Source of the DNA: Rhizobium freirei PRF 81
GTDB taxonomy: Bacteria; Pseudomonadota; Alphaproteobacteria; Rhizobiales; Rhizobiaceae
Direction of reading: 5' to 3'
Assembly (NCBI RefSeq): GCF_000359745.1
Contig: NZ_AQHN01000006.1
Span: 62,001 to 126,000 of the forward strand
Length of the DNA stretch: 64,000 bases
The notes beneath the pieces were generated by a model. That model had not been told where the DNA came from and ran no database searches. It saw nothing but the letters and a program-made list of their open reading frames with translations. The position numbers and the translations under genes are program-made. Position 1 is the stretch's first letter. The number at the start of each line of letters is the position of its first letter. Positions 28,880-38,350 of this stretch are shown here, piece by piece.

Positions 28880-29182
28880 TCAGAAAACAGGCCGCATGAA
28901 GCTGCGCTCGTAGCTGACGATGCAGCGCGTTTCCTCGCCATAGGCGAAGGCAGCGCGGCATTCCGCATCTTCGGCCATCTGCTTCCGATAGTCTTCATAG
29001 GCAGCAAGGCTCGGAAAGCTGAAAAGCGCCAATGCGATGTTGTTGGCGCCTTCATGCGGCAGGAAGTAGCCGTGATGCGTGCCGCCGAGCCGATTGACCA
29101 GCGGGATCCAGAGCTTCGCATAATGCTCGAACTCGGCAAGCTTGTAAGGGTCGATGACATAGCGCAGGTAACAGGTGATCAT
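28880..29182 (-). CDS. NIPSNAP family protein
   Basis: This 100-residue protein is a dimeric alpha-beta barrel of the NIPSNAP type. Characteristic segments are LRYVIDPYKLAEFEHYAKLW, GYFLPHEGANNIALALFSFPS and SYERSFMRPV. Function is unknown. The ATG overlaps the stop of the upstream DMT transporter gene as ATGA. It converges on the histidine phosphatase gene with almost no gap. Confidence 0.88.
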   Translation of the reverse strand: MITCYLRYVIDPYKLAEFEHYAKLWIPLVNRLGGTHHGYFLPHEGANNIALALFSFPSLAAYEDYRKQMAEDAECRAAFAYGEETRCIVSYERSFMRPVF

Positions 29183-30093
29183 TCGGCTGTCCTCTTGGAA
29201 AGATGGCCGTTTCTATGCCAGGGCAGGGGGATCGTCCAGCCGAGATTCATGCCCGCCGCAGCGCCGAGAATGATGATCGCGCCGGCGATCTGTCCGAGGC
29301 CGAGCACATGGCCGAAGGCGAGGCGATCAACCACGATGGCGGCGATCGGATAGATGAAGGACAGCGCGCCGGTCAGATGCGTCGGCAGCTTCTGGATGGC
29401 GCCATAGAGCAGCACATACATCACGCCGGTATGCACGATACCCATGGTGACGAGGATCGACCATCCGCCGGCATTCTGCGGAGCGGCGGAAAAATTGGTG
29501 AAGGGCGCAAGCATCAGGATGCCCGTCGAAACCTGGATCAGCGCAATCAGGTGCGGCGGCGTGCCCTTCAGCCATTTGGCGGCGATCGCCGCCAGCGCGT
29601 AGAAGAAAGCCGCACCCAGCGAAAGCAGGATGCCGATCGCATAGCCGCCCGAGCCCGCGGTTTCTGTCGGCTTGCCTTCGACGATAATAGCCATGCCGGC
29701 AAAGGCGAGGGCGAGCCAGAAGAGCTTGGTGAAGGTGATCCGCTCACCGAGGAACAGCGCGCCGAGCCCTAGCAGCATGAAGGGCTGCGTGTTGTAGACG
29801 GTCGTGGCGATGGAAATGGAGGCGTGCGAATAGGCGGCGAATAGCAGCAGCCAGTTGAGGACGATGGCGATGCCGCCGCCCACTGCGATCGCAAAAATCT
29901 TGAAATTCAGGATGCCGGGGCGTAGCAGGCCCATGGCAGCGCAGATGGCGAGCAGCGTCAGCGCACCGAAGGAGCAGCGCCAGAAGACGACGTCGGTCAC
30001 CGCCTGGCCGGACATCAGCACGAACCAGCCGATCGTGCCCGAAATCAGCATTGCCGCCGTCATTTCTATCGTGCCGTGTCTTATCTCGTTCAT
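29179..30093 (-). CDS. EamA/DMT family exporter
   Basis: This 304-residue inner-membrane transporter has ten predicted helices in two EamA repeats. The second repeat has SLGAAFFYALAAIAAKWLKG and PIAAIVVDRLAFG near the end. EamA proteins export amino acids or other small metabolites. The ATG at 30093 has GGGAGATAAGG upstream; an ATG at 30108 lies slightly earlier and is less supported. It is divergent from an AsnC regulator that is likely its controller. Confidence 0.88.
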   Translation of the reverse strand: MNEIRHGTIEMTAAMLISGTIGWFVLMSGQAVTDVVFWRCSFGALTLLAICAAMGLLRPGILNFKIFAIAVGGGIAIVLNWLLLFAAYSHASISIATTVYNTQPFMLLGLGALFLGERITFTKLFWLALAFAGMAIIVEGKPTETAGSGGYAIGILLSLGAAFFYALAAIAAKWLKGTPPHLIALIQVSTGILMLAPFTNFSAAPQNAGGWSILVTMGIVHTGVMYVLLYGAIQKLPTHLTGALSFIYPIAAIVVDRLAFGHVLGLGQIAGAIIILGAAAGMNLGWTIPLPWHRNGHLSKRTAE

Positions 30094-30152
30094 GGCCTTA
30101 TCTCCCATCTGACAAAGCCAATCATATTGCCGTGCGAGTGTCGGTAATATAG

Positions 30153-30194
30153 ATTAAATGAGGCAGCGCGAATTCATAACCTAATTAAATGAGG
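30153..30194. promoter_or_regulatory. direct repeats between the exporter and the AsnC gene
   Basis: ATTAAATGAGG occurs at 30153-30163 and at 30184-30194, exactly 31 bases apart (about three helix turns). The region is AT-rich and lies in the divergent promoter. Lrp/AsnC proteins often bind repeated sites in phase, so this is a candidate operator. The second copy also overlaps the AsnC ribosome-binding region. Confidence 0.5.
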
Positions 30195-30201
30195 TTTTGA
30201 C

Positions 30202-30666
30202 ATGGCTATACCTAACGCCTCTTTGGGTCTCGATGAGATCGATCAGCGAATGCTCGAGGCGCTGGCGCGCAATGCCAGGATATCGCTGAAGGAACTGGCG
30301 GAAGTGGCCGGCCTGTCGTCGCCAAGCGCGGCAGAGCGGCTGCGCCGGCTGGAAGAGCGCGGCGTCATCTCAGGCTTTACGGTCGATATCGCGCCCGAGG
30401 CGATCGGCTATCCGCTGCAAGCGATCGTTCGTATCAGGCCGCTGCCTGGTCAGCTTCACGTCGTCGAGCGGATCATCCAGGAGACGCCGGAATTCATCGA
30501 ATGCGACAAGGTCACCGGCGACGATTGCTTCATCGGGCGGCTGGTGGTGCGCTCCATGGGCGAGCTCGATGGTATATTGGATAAGATCACCGAGAGGGCG
30601 GAGACGAATACGTCAATGATCAAGGCGACACCCGTCAAGCGCCGGTTGCCGCCGCTTTCGCGTTAG
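30202..30666 (+). CDS. Lrp/AsnC family transcriptional regulator
   Basis: This 154-residue regulator has an N-terminal winged helix (LDEIDQRMLEALARNARISLKELAEVAGLSSPSAAERLRRLEERG in the family pattern, residues 10-55) and a C-terminal RAM ligand-binding domain. It probably senses an amino acid and controls the divergent EamA exporter, forming an export circuit. The start is the ATG at 30202 with GAGG upstream. Confidence 0.93.
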   Translation: MAIPNASLGLDEIDQRMLEALARNARISLKELAEVAGLSSPSAAERLRRLEERGVISGFTVDIAPEAIGYPLQAIVRIRPLPGQLHVVERIIQETPEFIECDKVTGDDCFIGRLVVRSMGELDGILDKITERAETNTSMIKATPVKRRLPPLSR

Positions 30667-30676
30667 AGCTTTGCAG

Positions 30677-31147
30677 TCACACGCCGGTCGAGCCGAAGCC
30701 GCCGGCGCCGCGCCTGGTCTCGCTTGCTTCCGCGGTCTCGAAGATACGAGCCTGGATCGAAGGGGCAATGACCATCTGCGCGATACGCATGCCGCGGGTG
30801 ATCTCGAACGGCTCCTCGCCGAGGTTGATCAGCAGCACCTTCACTTCGCCGCGATAGTCGCTGTCGATCGTGCCGGGCGTGTTCAGGCAGGTGATGCCGT
30901 GCTTGAGGGCAAGGCCGGAACGCGGACGGATCTGCGCCTCGTAGCCATCGGGAACCTCGAAGATTAAGCCGGTGGGAACGAGGTCCCGTTTGCCGGGAAG
31001 GATCGTTAGCGTTGCGCCATCGTCGACCGCAGCGCGCAGGTCCATGCCGGCAGCACCCCTGGTCTCGTAAGTTGGCAGCTCAAGGCCTTCGCCATGCGGC
31101 AGGCGGATGAGGTTCAGGGCGGGTCGGGTGTCGGTGTGAATGGTCAT
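30677..31147 (-). CDS. dut: dUTP diphosphatase
   Basis: Dut hydrolyses dUTP to dUMP, keeping uracil out of DNA. The 156-residue trimeric enzyme shows the five motifs: [40 protein letters not shown] and the C-terminal [10 protein letters not shown]. It converges on the AsnC gene with a 10-base gap. In related genomes it lies next to coaBC, but here they are about 11 kb apart. Confidence 0.96.
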   Translation of the reverse strand: MTIHTDTRPALNLIRLPHGEGLELPTYETRGAAGMDLRAAVDDGATLTILPGKRDLVPTGLIFEVPDGYEAQIRPRSGLALKHGITCLNTPGTIDSDYRGEVKVLLINLGEEPFEITRGMRIAQMVIAPSIQARIFETAEASETRRGAGGFGSTGV

Positions 31148-31238
31148 GGCGTATTAGTTTGCGCTCGAACGCCTGAGGTCAATTGCATTTAGGGCTTTGA
31201 GTCGCTAGATACGGCCGCAATTCACAGGATTCACAAGC

Positions 31239-32822
31239 ATGGCCGAAAGTCTCGCCGAGGCGGTTTCCCGCCGCCGTACATTTGCTATTATCGCCCACCC
31301 GGACGCGGGCAAGACGACGCTCACCGAAAAATTGCTGCTGTTCGGCGGCGCTATTCAGCTTGCCGGCGAAGTCAAGGCGAAGAAGGATCGCATGCAGACG
31401 CGCTCCGACTGGATGAAGATCGAGCGCGAACGCGGCATCTCGGTCGTCACCTCGGTCATGACCTTCGAATATGAAGGCAATGTCTTCAACATTCTCGATA
31501 CGCCCGGCCACGAAGACTTCGCCGACGATACCTATCGCACGCTGACGGCCGTCGACGCCGCCGTCATGGTCATCGACGCCGCCAAGGGTATCGAGCCGCG
31601 GACGCTGAAGCTGTTCGAAGTCTGCCGCATGCGCGATATCCCGATCATCACCTTCATCAACAAGATGGACCGCGAAAGCCGCGATCCCTTCGAAATCCTC
31701 GATGAAGTGGAAGAGAAGCTGGCGCTGGACACTGCCCCGGTCACCTGGCCGATCGGCCGCTCCAAGACCTTCTGCGGCTCCTATCATCTGGCCGCCAACA
31801 CCGTGCGCGGCTCCGACACCGAGGTTGAGGCGACGCGCGTGAACGGTCCGCAAGCGGTTGCCGGCAGGCTGCCGGAAAACGAGCGCCAGGCCTTTATCGA
31901 CGAGACGGAGCTCGCGATCGAAGCCTGCCGCCCCTTCGACCGGGAATCCTTCCTGGAAGGCCATATGACGCCGGTCTTCTTCGGCTCGGCGCTGCGCAAT
32001 TTCGGCGTCCGCGATCTCATCAACGCGCTCGGCGATTTCGCGCCACCCCCGCGCGACCAGGTCGCCGACATCAGGACAGTGCAGGCGACCGACGACAAGA
32101 TGACGGCCTTTGTCTTCAAGATCCAGGCCAACATGGATCCGAACCATCGCGACCGCATCGCGTTTGCGCGCATTTGCTCGGGCAGACTGGAACGGGGCAT
32201 GAAGGCGCGGCTGTCGCGCACCGGCAAGCAGCTTGGCCTCACCGCGCCGCAATTTTTTTTCGCCTCGCAGCGCCAGCTTGCCGACACCGCCTATGCCGGC
32301 GACGTCGTCGGTATTCCGAACCACGGCACGCTTCGCATCGGCGATACGCTGACGGAGGGCGAATCCCTCGTCTTCCAGGGCGTGCCGAACTTCTCGCCGG
32401 AAATCCTGCGTCGCGTGCGTCTCGAAGACGCGATGAAAGCGAAGAAGCTCAAGGAAGCGCTGCAGCAGATGGCGGAAGAAGGCGTCGTGCAGCTCTTCTC
32501 GCCGGAAGACGGTTCTCCGGCCATCGTCGGCGTTGTCGGCGCCCTGCAGCTCGACGTCTTGAAGGAGCGGTTGATGGCCGAATACGGCCTGCCGGTTTCC
32601 TTCGAAATGTCGCGCTTCTCCGTCTGCCGCTGGATCTCGGCCGATCAGTCCGCCGATCTCGAAAAGTTCGTCACGGCACGCCGCGGCGATATTGCCCGCG
32701 ACCTCGATGGCGATCCGGTCTTCCTTGCCCAGGACGGCTTCTCGCTGCGCTACGAGGCGGAACGTTATCCGGCTATCAAAATGGCCGCAATCAAGGAATA
32801 TCACGCCGTCAAGGCGGCGTGA
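31239..32822 (+). CDS. prfC: peptide chain release factor 3
   Basis: RF3 is a GTPase that removes RF1 and RF2 from the ribosome after termination. The 527-residue protein carries G1 AHPDAGKTTLTEK at residues 19-31, G2/G3 with RGISVVTSV and DTPGHEDF, and G4 NKMDRE. The C-terminal RF3 domains follow. The start at 31239 is the conserved one. It is divergent from dut. Confidence 0.96.
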   Translation: MAESLAEAVSRRRTFAIIAHPDAGKTTLTEKLLLFGGAIQLAGEVKAKKDRMQTRSDWMKIERERGISVVTSVMTFEYEGNVFNILDTPGHEDFADDTYRTLTAVDAAVMVIDAAKGIEPRTLKLFEVCRMRDIPIITFINKMDRESRDPFEILDEVEEKLALDTAPVTWPIGRSKTFCGSYHLAANTVRGSDTEVEATRVNGPQAVAGRLPENERQAFIDETELAIEACRPFDRESFLEGHMTPVFFGSALRNFGVRDLINALGDFAPPPRDQVADIRTVQATDDKMTAFVFKIQANMDPNHRDRIAFARICSGRLERGMKARLSRTGKQLGLTAPQFFFASQRQLADTAYAGDVVGIPNHGTLRIGDTLTEGESLVFQGVPNFSPEILRRVRLEDAMKAKKLKEALQQMAEEGVVQLFSPEDGSPAIVGVVGALQLDVLKERLMAEYGLPVSFEMSRFSVCRWISADQSADLEKFVTARRGDIARDLDGDPVFLAQDGFSLRYEAERYPAIKMAAIKEYHAVKAA

Positions 32823-32935
32823 TCGGTTGGGATGCGTTTCATTTTGGAATAGTGCCTTGGCGATGTTCCATCCCCTATAGCGCTATGCCATAGTGCCGGC
32901 CCGGAGGATCCTATCGATCAGAACGGGCAGCTTTC

Positions 32936-33961
32936 ATGATGAAAATTCTTGCGGTTCTTGCTCTGGCGCTCGCCGGCTTGTTGCCGGTCGCAGCCGAAGC
33001 GCGAATCATCACCGATGCGGCCGGACGCACGGTGTCGGTGCCGGACAAGATCAACCGCATTGTCGTCGCCGGGCCTCCGGCAGCAGTGCTGGTCTACGTG
33101 CTGGCGCCGGAAAAGCTGGCGGGCTGGGTTCATGCGCCCGACGAGGCCGCGAAAACCTATCTGGTGCAGTCGGTGCGCACTCTGCCCACCATTGGGCCTG
33201 TGACGGGCAAGAGCGGCACGATCGACGCGCAGGCTGTAAAGGATGCCAAGCCGGATATCATTCTCGATGCGGGCACGGTCGATCCCACCTATAAGGCTCT
33301 GGCCGACAAGGTGCAGCTCGAGACGGGCATTCCCTATGTTCTCATCGACGGCAGCTTTGCCCGTACCGCTGACACGCTGCGCGACGTCGGCGCGCTGATC
33401 GGCGTCGAGGATCGTGGCAACAAGCTTGCCGATTATGCCGATTCCGAGATCAAGGATCTGAACGACAAGCTGGCGACGCTGCCGAATGATCCGCGACCGC
33501 GCGTCTATTATGGCCGCGGTGCGGATGGTCTGGAGACGGGGCTTTCCGGCTCGATCAATCTTGAGATCCTCGACGTCGTCGGCACGATGAACGTTGCCGC
33601 CGCCGCTGGCAAAGGCGGCCTGACCAAGGTGACGTCGCAGCAGGTCGTCGGCTGGAATCCGGATATTATCATCGCGGATGACGCGAATTTCGCCGCCACG
33701 GCAAAGAGCGATCCGCAATGGGCTGCGATCAAGGCCGTCAAGGACGGTAAGATCTTCGTGCCGCCGTCACTGCCTTTCGGCTGGTTCGACTCACCGCCCG
33801 GCGTCAACCGGCTCATCGGCGTGCGCTGGCTGGAGAAGCTGCTTTATCCGAAGCTCTTCCGCAGCGATTTTGCCGGCGACGTGAAGGAATTCTACAAGCT
33901 GTTCTATCAGGTCGATCTGACGGCTGATCAGGTGGCGACGCTGCTGAAGGGCGTGAAGTAA
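32936..33961 (+). CDS. ABC transporter substrate-binding protein (TroA/FecB-like fold)
   Basis: This 341-residue periplasmic protein has a signal peptide ([18 protein letters not shown]) and two lobes joined by a long helix, as in iron-siderophore or cobalamin binding proteins. [20 protein letters not shown] is the family entry motif and [19 protein letters not shown] lies near the end. No permease or ATPase gene is adjacent, so it must partner with a transporter elsewhere. It is followed by a trmO-like gene. Confidence 0.85.
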   Translation: MMKILAVLALALAGLLPVAAEARIITDAAGRTVSVPDKINRIVVAGPPAAVLVYVLAPEKLAGWVHAPDEAAKTYLVQSVRTLPTIGPVTGKSGTIDAQAVKDAKPDIILDAGTVDPTYKALADKVQLETGIPYVLIDGSFARTADTLRDVGALIGVEDRGNKLADYADSEIKDLNDKLATLPNDPRPRVYYGRGADGLETGLSGSINLEILDVVGTMNVAAAAGKGGLTKVTSQQVVGWNPDIIIADDANFAATAKSDPQWAAIKAVKDGKIFVPPSLPFGWFDSPPGVNRLIGVRWLEKLLYPKLFRSDFAGDVKEFYKLFYQVDLTADQVATLLKGVK

Positions 33962-33986
33962 CCGGCACCGAAGAGGGAGGCGGCTT

Positions 33987-34517
33987 ATGGTTCGTGAGAA
34001 CGAGATTCGCGAAAACGAAGTGGCCGTCGAGCCGCCCGCAGCCTTGGATGCCGGTCTCACCTTCATCGGCCGCATCTCCACGCCCTGGACATCGCGCATG
34101 GAAACGCCGCGTCAGGGGCGGCATGACGGGCCGATTTGCCGGATCGTCATCTTCGAACCCTGGGTGCCGGCGCTGCAGGGCGTGGAAGCCTTCGAGCGGC
34201 TGGAAATTCTCTATTGGCTGGATCGGTCCCGGCGGGACCTCGTACTGCAGAGCCCGGCCAATAGCGGCAAGGTGCACGGCACCTTCTCGCTGCGCTCCCC
34301 CGTTCGGCCCAATCCCATCGGCACATCCATCGTCAAGCTGGAAGCGGTCAAGGGCGCCGTCCTGCTGGTGCGTGGCCTCGATTGCCTTGATGGTACGCCC
34401 TTGCTCGATCTGAAGCCGGATCGCACGCTGTTCAAGCCGATCGCGCCGCCGCAGCCCGGAGATTTCCAGACCGGCGACAGCGAGACGGCGCATTACTGCC
34501 AGAAGCGGGACGCCTAG
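33987..34517 (+). CDS. tRNA (N6-threonylcarbamoyladenosine(37)-N6)-methyltransferase TrmO-like
   Basis: This 176-residue protein has the TsaA/TrmO fold. Key segments are RISTPW near residue 30, [15 protein letters not shown] and [14 protein letters not shown]. TrmO methylates t6A37 of some tRNAs with SAM, but TsaA-fold proteins also sit next to metal transporters and may have other roles. A GAGG precedes the ATG at 33987. It lies 25 bases after the binding-protein gene, suggesting an operon. Confidence 0.85.
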   Translation: MVRENEIRENEVAVEPPAALDAGLTFIGRISTPWTSRMETPRQGRHDGPICRIVIFEPWVPALQGVEAFERLEILYWLDRSRRDLVLQSPANSGKVHGTFSLRSPVRPNPIGTSIVKLEAVKGAVLLVRGLDCLDGTPLLDLKPDRTLFKPIAPPQPGDFQTGDSETAHYCQKRDA

Positions 34518-34571
34518 ACTGTTCACGCAGTCCCGGGTGGAAAACCGCTACGCATTTTTCCTGGAATTGCT
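34518..34571. repeat. second-family palindromic repeat, copy 2
   Basis: This copy, in inverted orientation, has GGAAAACCGCTACGCATTTTTC and ends CCTGGAATTGCTT. It starts directly after the TAG of the TrmO gene and ends at the TGA of the convergent Mop gene. Confidence 0.7.
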
Positions 34572-34781
34572 TCAGTCGACGGCGACCATGACGTCGGATG
34601 CCTTGATGACGGCGTAGGCCGAGGCGCCGACCGTCAGGCCCAGCTCGTCCACTGCCTCGTTGGTGATCGAGGAGGTGACGATCGAGCCGTTGCCGATATC
34701 GATGCGGACATGCGCCGTGGTCGCACCCTTGGTGATTTCGACGACTTTGCCCTTGAGGCGGTTTCTCGCACTGATTTTCAT
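34572..34781 (-). CDS. molybdopterin-binding (Mop/TOBE) protein
   Basis: This 69-residue protein is a single TOBE/Mop domain, starting MKISARNRLKGKVVEITKGA, with TSSITNEAVDELGL and AYAVIKASDVMVAVD. Mop proteins bind molybdate or tungstate in oligomers and help in metal homeostasis. It converges on the TrmO gene. Its TGA lies at the edge of a palindromic repeat. Confidence 0.9.
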   Translation of the reverse strand: MKISARNRLKGKVVEITKGATTAHVRIDIGNGSIVTSSITNEAVDELGLTVGASAYAVIKASDVMVAVD

Positions 34782-34844
34782 GGATATTCTCCCTTATGAC
34801 CGGCGCGACCATATCGTCCTCCCTGGCGACGAGCCACCGAATTC

Positions 34845-36359
34845 CTATTCGCCGCGCGGAAAGCGCTGGTTTTCCTCAAGCACGTTGAGATCCATGTGGT
34901 TGCGCATGTAGCGCTCCGAGGCCTTCTGCAGCGGCTGATAGTCCCACGGATAATAGGCGCCATTGCGCAGGGCGGTGTAGACCACCCATCGCCGCGCCTG
35001 GCTCTCACGCACTGCGGCGTCGAAGCTCTCAAGGTTCCAGCGCGCCATCGCCCGTGCCGTCAGCCGCTTCAGCGTTTCGGCATGGGTCGGGTCATCGGCC
35101 AGATTGGTCAACTCCTTCGGGTCGGCCTCGATGTCGAAGAGCATCGGGGGATCCTTCTCGCAAAGGGTCAGCTTGTAGCGGCCGTCGCGTAAGGCCACGA
35201 GCGGCGCTTCGGAGCCTTCCGCGGCATATTCCATCGGCACCGGGCTGCGGCTTCCGGTGTTGAGAGCCAGCGGTGTCAGGTCCTCGCCATCGGTCCAGCG
35301 ACGCAGTGATGCGATATCGATGCCGGCAAGCGCTGCCAGCGTCGGCGTCACGTCCAGCGTCGAAACCGGCTGGTCGATCCGCTTCGGCTGCCAGCCGGGG
35401 GCTGCGATCATCAGCGGCACGCGGGCGGAGCCTTCGAAAAAGTTCATCTTGAACCATAGGCCACGCTCGCCGAGCATGTCGCCATGGTCGGAGACGAAAA
35501 GGATGATGGTGTTGTCGGCCATGCGGCCGCGCTCGAGCGTCTCCAAAATCTCGCCGATCTTCTCGTCGACATAGGAGATATTGGCGAAATAGCCGCGCCG
35601 CGCCCGGCGAATCTGCTCCGGCGTGATGTCGAAGGCGGCGTGATCGCACGCTTTCATCAGCCGCTGCGAGTGCTGATCCTGCTCATCGAAGGGAATTTCG
35701 CCGACTTCAGGGTCGAGCGCCGGGCAATCTTCATAGAGGTCCCAGAAGCGGCGGCGCGCGACGTAAGGGTCATGCGGATGCGTGAAGCTGACGGTCAGGC
35801 ACCAGGGCCGCTCGTCATGACCGCGCGAGAGATCGTAGAGTTTGCGGGTCGCGTGATATGCGACCTCGTCGTCGTATTCCATCTGATTGGTGATCTCGGC
35901 TGTGCCCGCGCCGGTCACCGAGCCGAGATTGTGATACCACCAGTCGATGCGCTCGCCGGGCTTGGTGTAGTCCGGTGTCCAGCCGAAATCGGCGGGATAG
36001 ATATCTGTCGTCAGCCGCTCCTCGAAGCCGTGCATCTGGTCCGGACCGACGAAATGCATCTTGCCCGAGAGCGCCGTCTGATAGCCGGCGGCGCGCAGGT
36101 GATGGGCGAAGGTCGGAATATCCGAACAGAATTCGGCGGCATTGTCGTAGACGCGAGTGCGGCTCGGCAGCTGCCCGGACATGAAGGAGGCCCGCGCCGG
36201 CGCGCAGAGCGGGCTTGCGGTGTAGCTGTTGGCAAAGCGCACGGAGCGCCTCGCGAGAGCCTTCAGGACCGGCGCATGCAGGAACTCGGCCGGACCGTCG
36301 GGAAAGAATGTCCCGTTGAACTGATCGACCATGAGGATGAGGATATTCGGACGGGACAT
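34845..36359 (-). CDS. betC: choline sulfatase
   Basis: BetC hydrolyses choline-O-sulfate to choline and sulfate, giving rhizobia an osmoprotectant and sulfur. The 504-residue sulfatase has the formylglycine motif CAPAR at residues 52-56, in SPLCAPARASFMSGQ, and metal-binding segments NILILMVDQ and SDHGDMLGERG. It ends with the choline-sulfatase C-terminal part (PWDYQPLQKASERYMRNH). GGAAAG precedes the ATG at 36359. It follows choX by 20 bases. Confidence 0.95.
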   Translation of the reverse strand: MSRPNILILMVDQFNGTFFPDGPAEFLHAPVLKALARRSVRFANSYTASPLCAPARASFMSGQLPSRTRVYDNAAEFCSDIPTFAHHLRAAGYQTALSGKMHFVGPDQMHGFEERLTTDIYPADFGWTPDYTKPGERIDWWYHNLGSVTGAGTAEITNQMEYDDEVAYHATRKLYDLSRGHDERPWCLTVSFTHPHDPYVARRRFWDLYEDCPALDPEVGEIPFDEQDQHSQRLMKACDHAAFDITPEQIRRARRGYFANISYVDEKIGEILETLERGRMADNTIILFVSDHGDMLGERGLWFKMNFFEGSARVPLMIAAPGWQPKRIDQPVSTLDVTPTLAALAGIDIASLRRWTDGEDLTPLALNTGSRSPVPMEYAAEGSEAPLVALRDGRYKLTLCEKDPPMLFDIEADPKELTNLADDPTHAETLKRLTARAMARWNLESFDAAVRESQARRWVVYTALRNGAYYPWDYQPLQKASERYMRNHMDLNVLEENQRFPRGE

Positions 36360-36379
36360 GTTCGCATCTTTCCAGGAAA

Positions 36380-37327
36380 TTAGAGGCCGATGGCGGCTTT
36401 GACGGCATCGAGGCCGGACTTGCCATCGATAGTGGTGACGCCGGCAAGCCAGGGCGTCAAGGCATCCGGATGCGCCTTCAGCCAAGCGGTCGCCGCCTCC
36501 TTGGAGCTCTCGCCACCGAGGATCGAGCCCATCAGCGAGTTTTCCATGCCGATGTCGAAGGTCAGGTTATGGAAGAGCTTGGCGGCGTTCGGGCATTGCG
36601 CCGACCAGCCGGTGCGCGCCAGCGTATAGACTTCGGCCCCGCCGAAATTCGCGCCGAAATAGGCATCGCCGCCGGAGAGATAGGCGAGCTTGAAGCGCTC
36701 ATTCATCGGATGCGGCGCCCAGGCGAGGAAGACGATCGCCTGCTTGTCCTTGGAGGCGCGCTCCACCTGCGACAGCATGGCCTGCTCGCTCGATTCGACG
36801 AGTTCCCAGCCCTTGAGGCCAAAGTCGTTGGCATCGATCATCTTCTGGATATTGGCGTTTGCAGGGGCACCCGGCTCGATGCCGTAGATCTTGCGGCCGA
36901 AATCGTCGGCGTGCTTCTGAAGATCGGAAAAATCCTTGATGCCCTTGTCGGCGGCATAGGTCGGGACGGCCAGCGTGAACTTCGCGCCCTGGAGATTGCG
37001 GTTCAGCACTTCCGCAGCCTTCGCCTTGTTGAGATCGTCGACGAAGGCCTTTTGCGCCGGCATCCAGTTGCCGAGAAAGACATCGATTTCGCCTGTCTTC
37101 ATCGCCTGATAGCCGATCGGCACGGAAAGCGTCTTGATGTCAGGCTCGTAGCCGAGGGCGGTCAACAGCACGCCGGTCACGCCGTTGGTCGAGGTGATAT
37201 CCGTCCAGCCGGGGTCCGACAGGTAGATTGTCTTGCAGCTGTCGCCATCGGCCCGGGCGATGCCGGCAAAAGAGAGGACGGAAAGAAGAGCGCCGGCGGC
37301 CAGCCGACCCGTTGCAGACATGCGCAT
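36380..37327 (-). CDS. choX: choline ABC transporter substrate-binding protein
   Basis: This 315-residue periplasmic protein of the OpuAC/ProX family has a signal peptide (AAGALLSVLSFAGIARA) and binds choline or a related quaternary amine. YLSDPGWTDI, GYQAMKTGEIDVFLGNWMPAQ and AFLAWAPHPMNERFKL are family segments that carry the aromatic cage. No permease or ATPase gene is next to it, so it depends on a transporter elsewhere. It is divergent from the LysR regulator and leads the choX-betC unit. Confidence 0.9.
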   Translation of the reverse strand: MRMSATGRLAAGALLSVLSFAGIARADGDSCKTIYLSDPGWTDITSTNGVTGVLLTALGYEPDIKTLSVPIGYQAMKTGEIDVFLGNWMPAQKAFVDDLNKAKAAEVLNRNLQGAKFTLAVPTYAADKGIKDFSDLQKHADDFGRKIYGIEPGAPANANIQKMIDANDFGLKGWELVESSEQAMLSQVERASKDKQAIVFLAWAPHPMNERFKLAYLSGGDAYFGANFGGAEVYTLARTGWSAQCPNAAKLFHNLTFDIGMENSLMGSILGGESSKEAATAWLKAHPDALTPWLAGVTTIDGKSGLDAVKAAIGL

Positions 37328-37426
37328 GACGATGGTTCCCTCTTGTTATTGGATTATTTTATTGAACATCACTAGAGTTCCCGCTGTGAAGCAGGCATTT
37401 TTCAATAGGTGCCAAAAGGAAATTTT

Positions 37427-38350
37427 ATGGCTGAACGTCTTGTCGATCTTGGCTGGCTGCGGATCTTTCTGGAGGTGGGGCGCTCCGGCAGCCTCTCTGC
37501 CGCCGCCGCTGCTCTCGGTCTGACACAGCCCGCCGTCAGCTATCAGATCCGCCGCATCGAGGAGCAGATGGGCGTTGCGCTGTTTCGCCGCCAGCATCGC
37601 GGCGTCGAGCTCTCACCAGAGGGCCAGCGCCTGTTCGAGATCGTGGAGAAGGCGGTCGGCGGCGTAGACAATCTCGTGCGCAGCTTCCGCGTCGAGGCGG
37701 AGCGTCCATCCGTTCGTCTGCGGACGGACTATGCCTTTTCTGCCCTCTGGCTGATCCCCCGCATGCATGCATTCCGGCTTCTTCACCCGGAGGTGGATAT
37801 CCAGATCGTCGCCACTCAGCGGCTGGATCGCGGCGCGCCGGAGAGCGGCGATATCTCCGTGTTCTTCGGCACGCGCAGCGAGTTCGGCCCGGCAGCGACG
37901 CTGCTCCTGCCGGAGAAGGTCGTTCCGATCTGCACCAGGGGTTTTGAGGAGCGCCATGGCCCGTTCACCGATCCCTCGCAACTCGCCGGCACCACGCTGG
38001 TCCATCTCGATTCGGAGATGCCGTCTCTGTGGTTCGACTGGGAAAGCTATCTTTCCGCCTTCGGCATCGCCCGGGACGCTTACGCCGGTCGCGGCGACCT
38101 GCGCTTCAATACCTATTCGCTGGTCGTGCAGGCAGCACTCAGCGAGCAGGGTGTGGCGATTGGCTGGATGGGGCTCGTCGATTCCCTGCTGACAGCCCGG
38201 ACGCTGGTAACGGCAGGCCCGATGCTGGAAGCGCCGGAGCGTGGCTATTGGCTGCTGCCGCCATTGGAGCCGAACCCGCATGCCGAGCAACTGGCGCAAT
38301 GGCTGCTCGCCGAAGCCGCCGCTGGGCAATCGCGAGCTATTCCGATGTGA
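37427..38350 (+). CDS. LysR regulator of choline sulfate use
   Basis: This 307-residue LysR protein has the N-terminal winged helix (residues 5-60 with LSAAAAALGLTQPAVSYQIRRIEEQMG) and the effector domain. Facing choX-betC, it is very likely the choline-sulfate regulator. A 7-base inverted repeat (TATTGAA at 37360 and TTCAATA at 37401) lies in the divergent region and may be its binding site. AAAAGGA precedes the ATG. Its 3' end overlaps that of otsA by 14 bases. Confidence 0.9.
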   Translation: MAERLVDLGWLRIFLEVGRSGSLSAAAAALGLTQPAVSYQIRRIEEQMGVALFRRQHRGVELSPEGQRLFEIVEKAVGGVDNLVRSFRVEAERPSVRLRTDYAFSALWLIPRMHAFRLLHPEVDIQIVATQRLDRGAPESGDISVFFGTRSEFGPAATLLLPEKVVPICTRGFEERHGPFTDPSQLAGTTLVHLDSEMPSLWFDWESYLSAFGIARDAYAGRGDLRFNTYSLVVQAALSEQGVAIGWMGLVDSLLTARTLVTAGPMLEAPERGYWLLPPLEPNPHAEQLAQWLLAEAAAGQSRAIPM

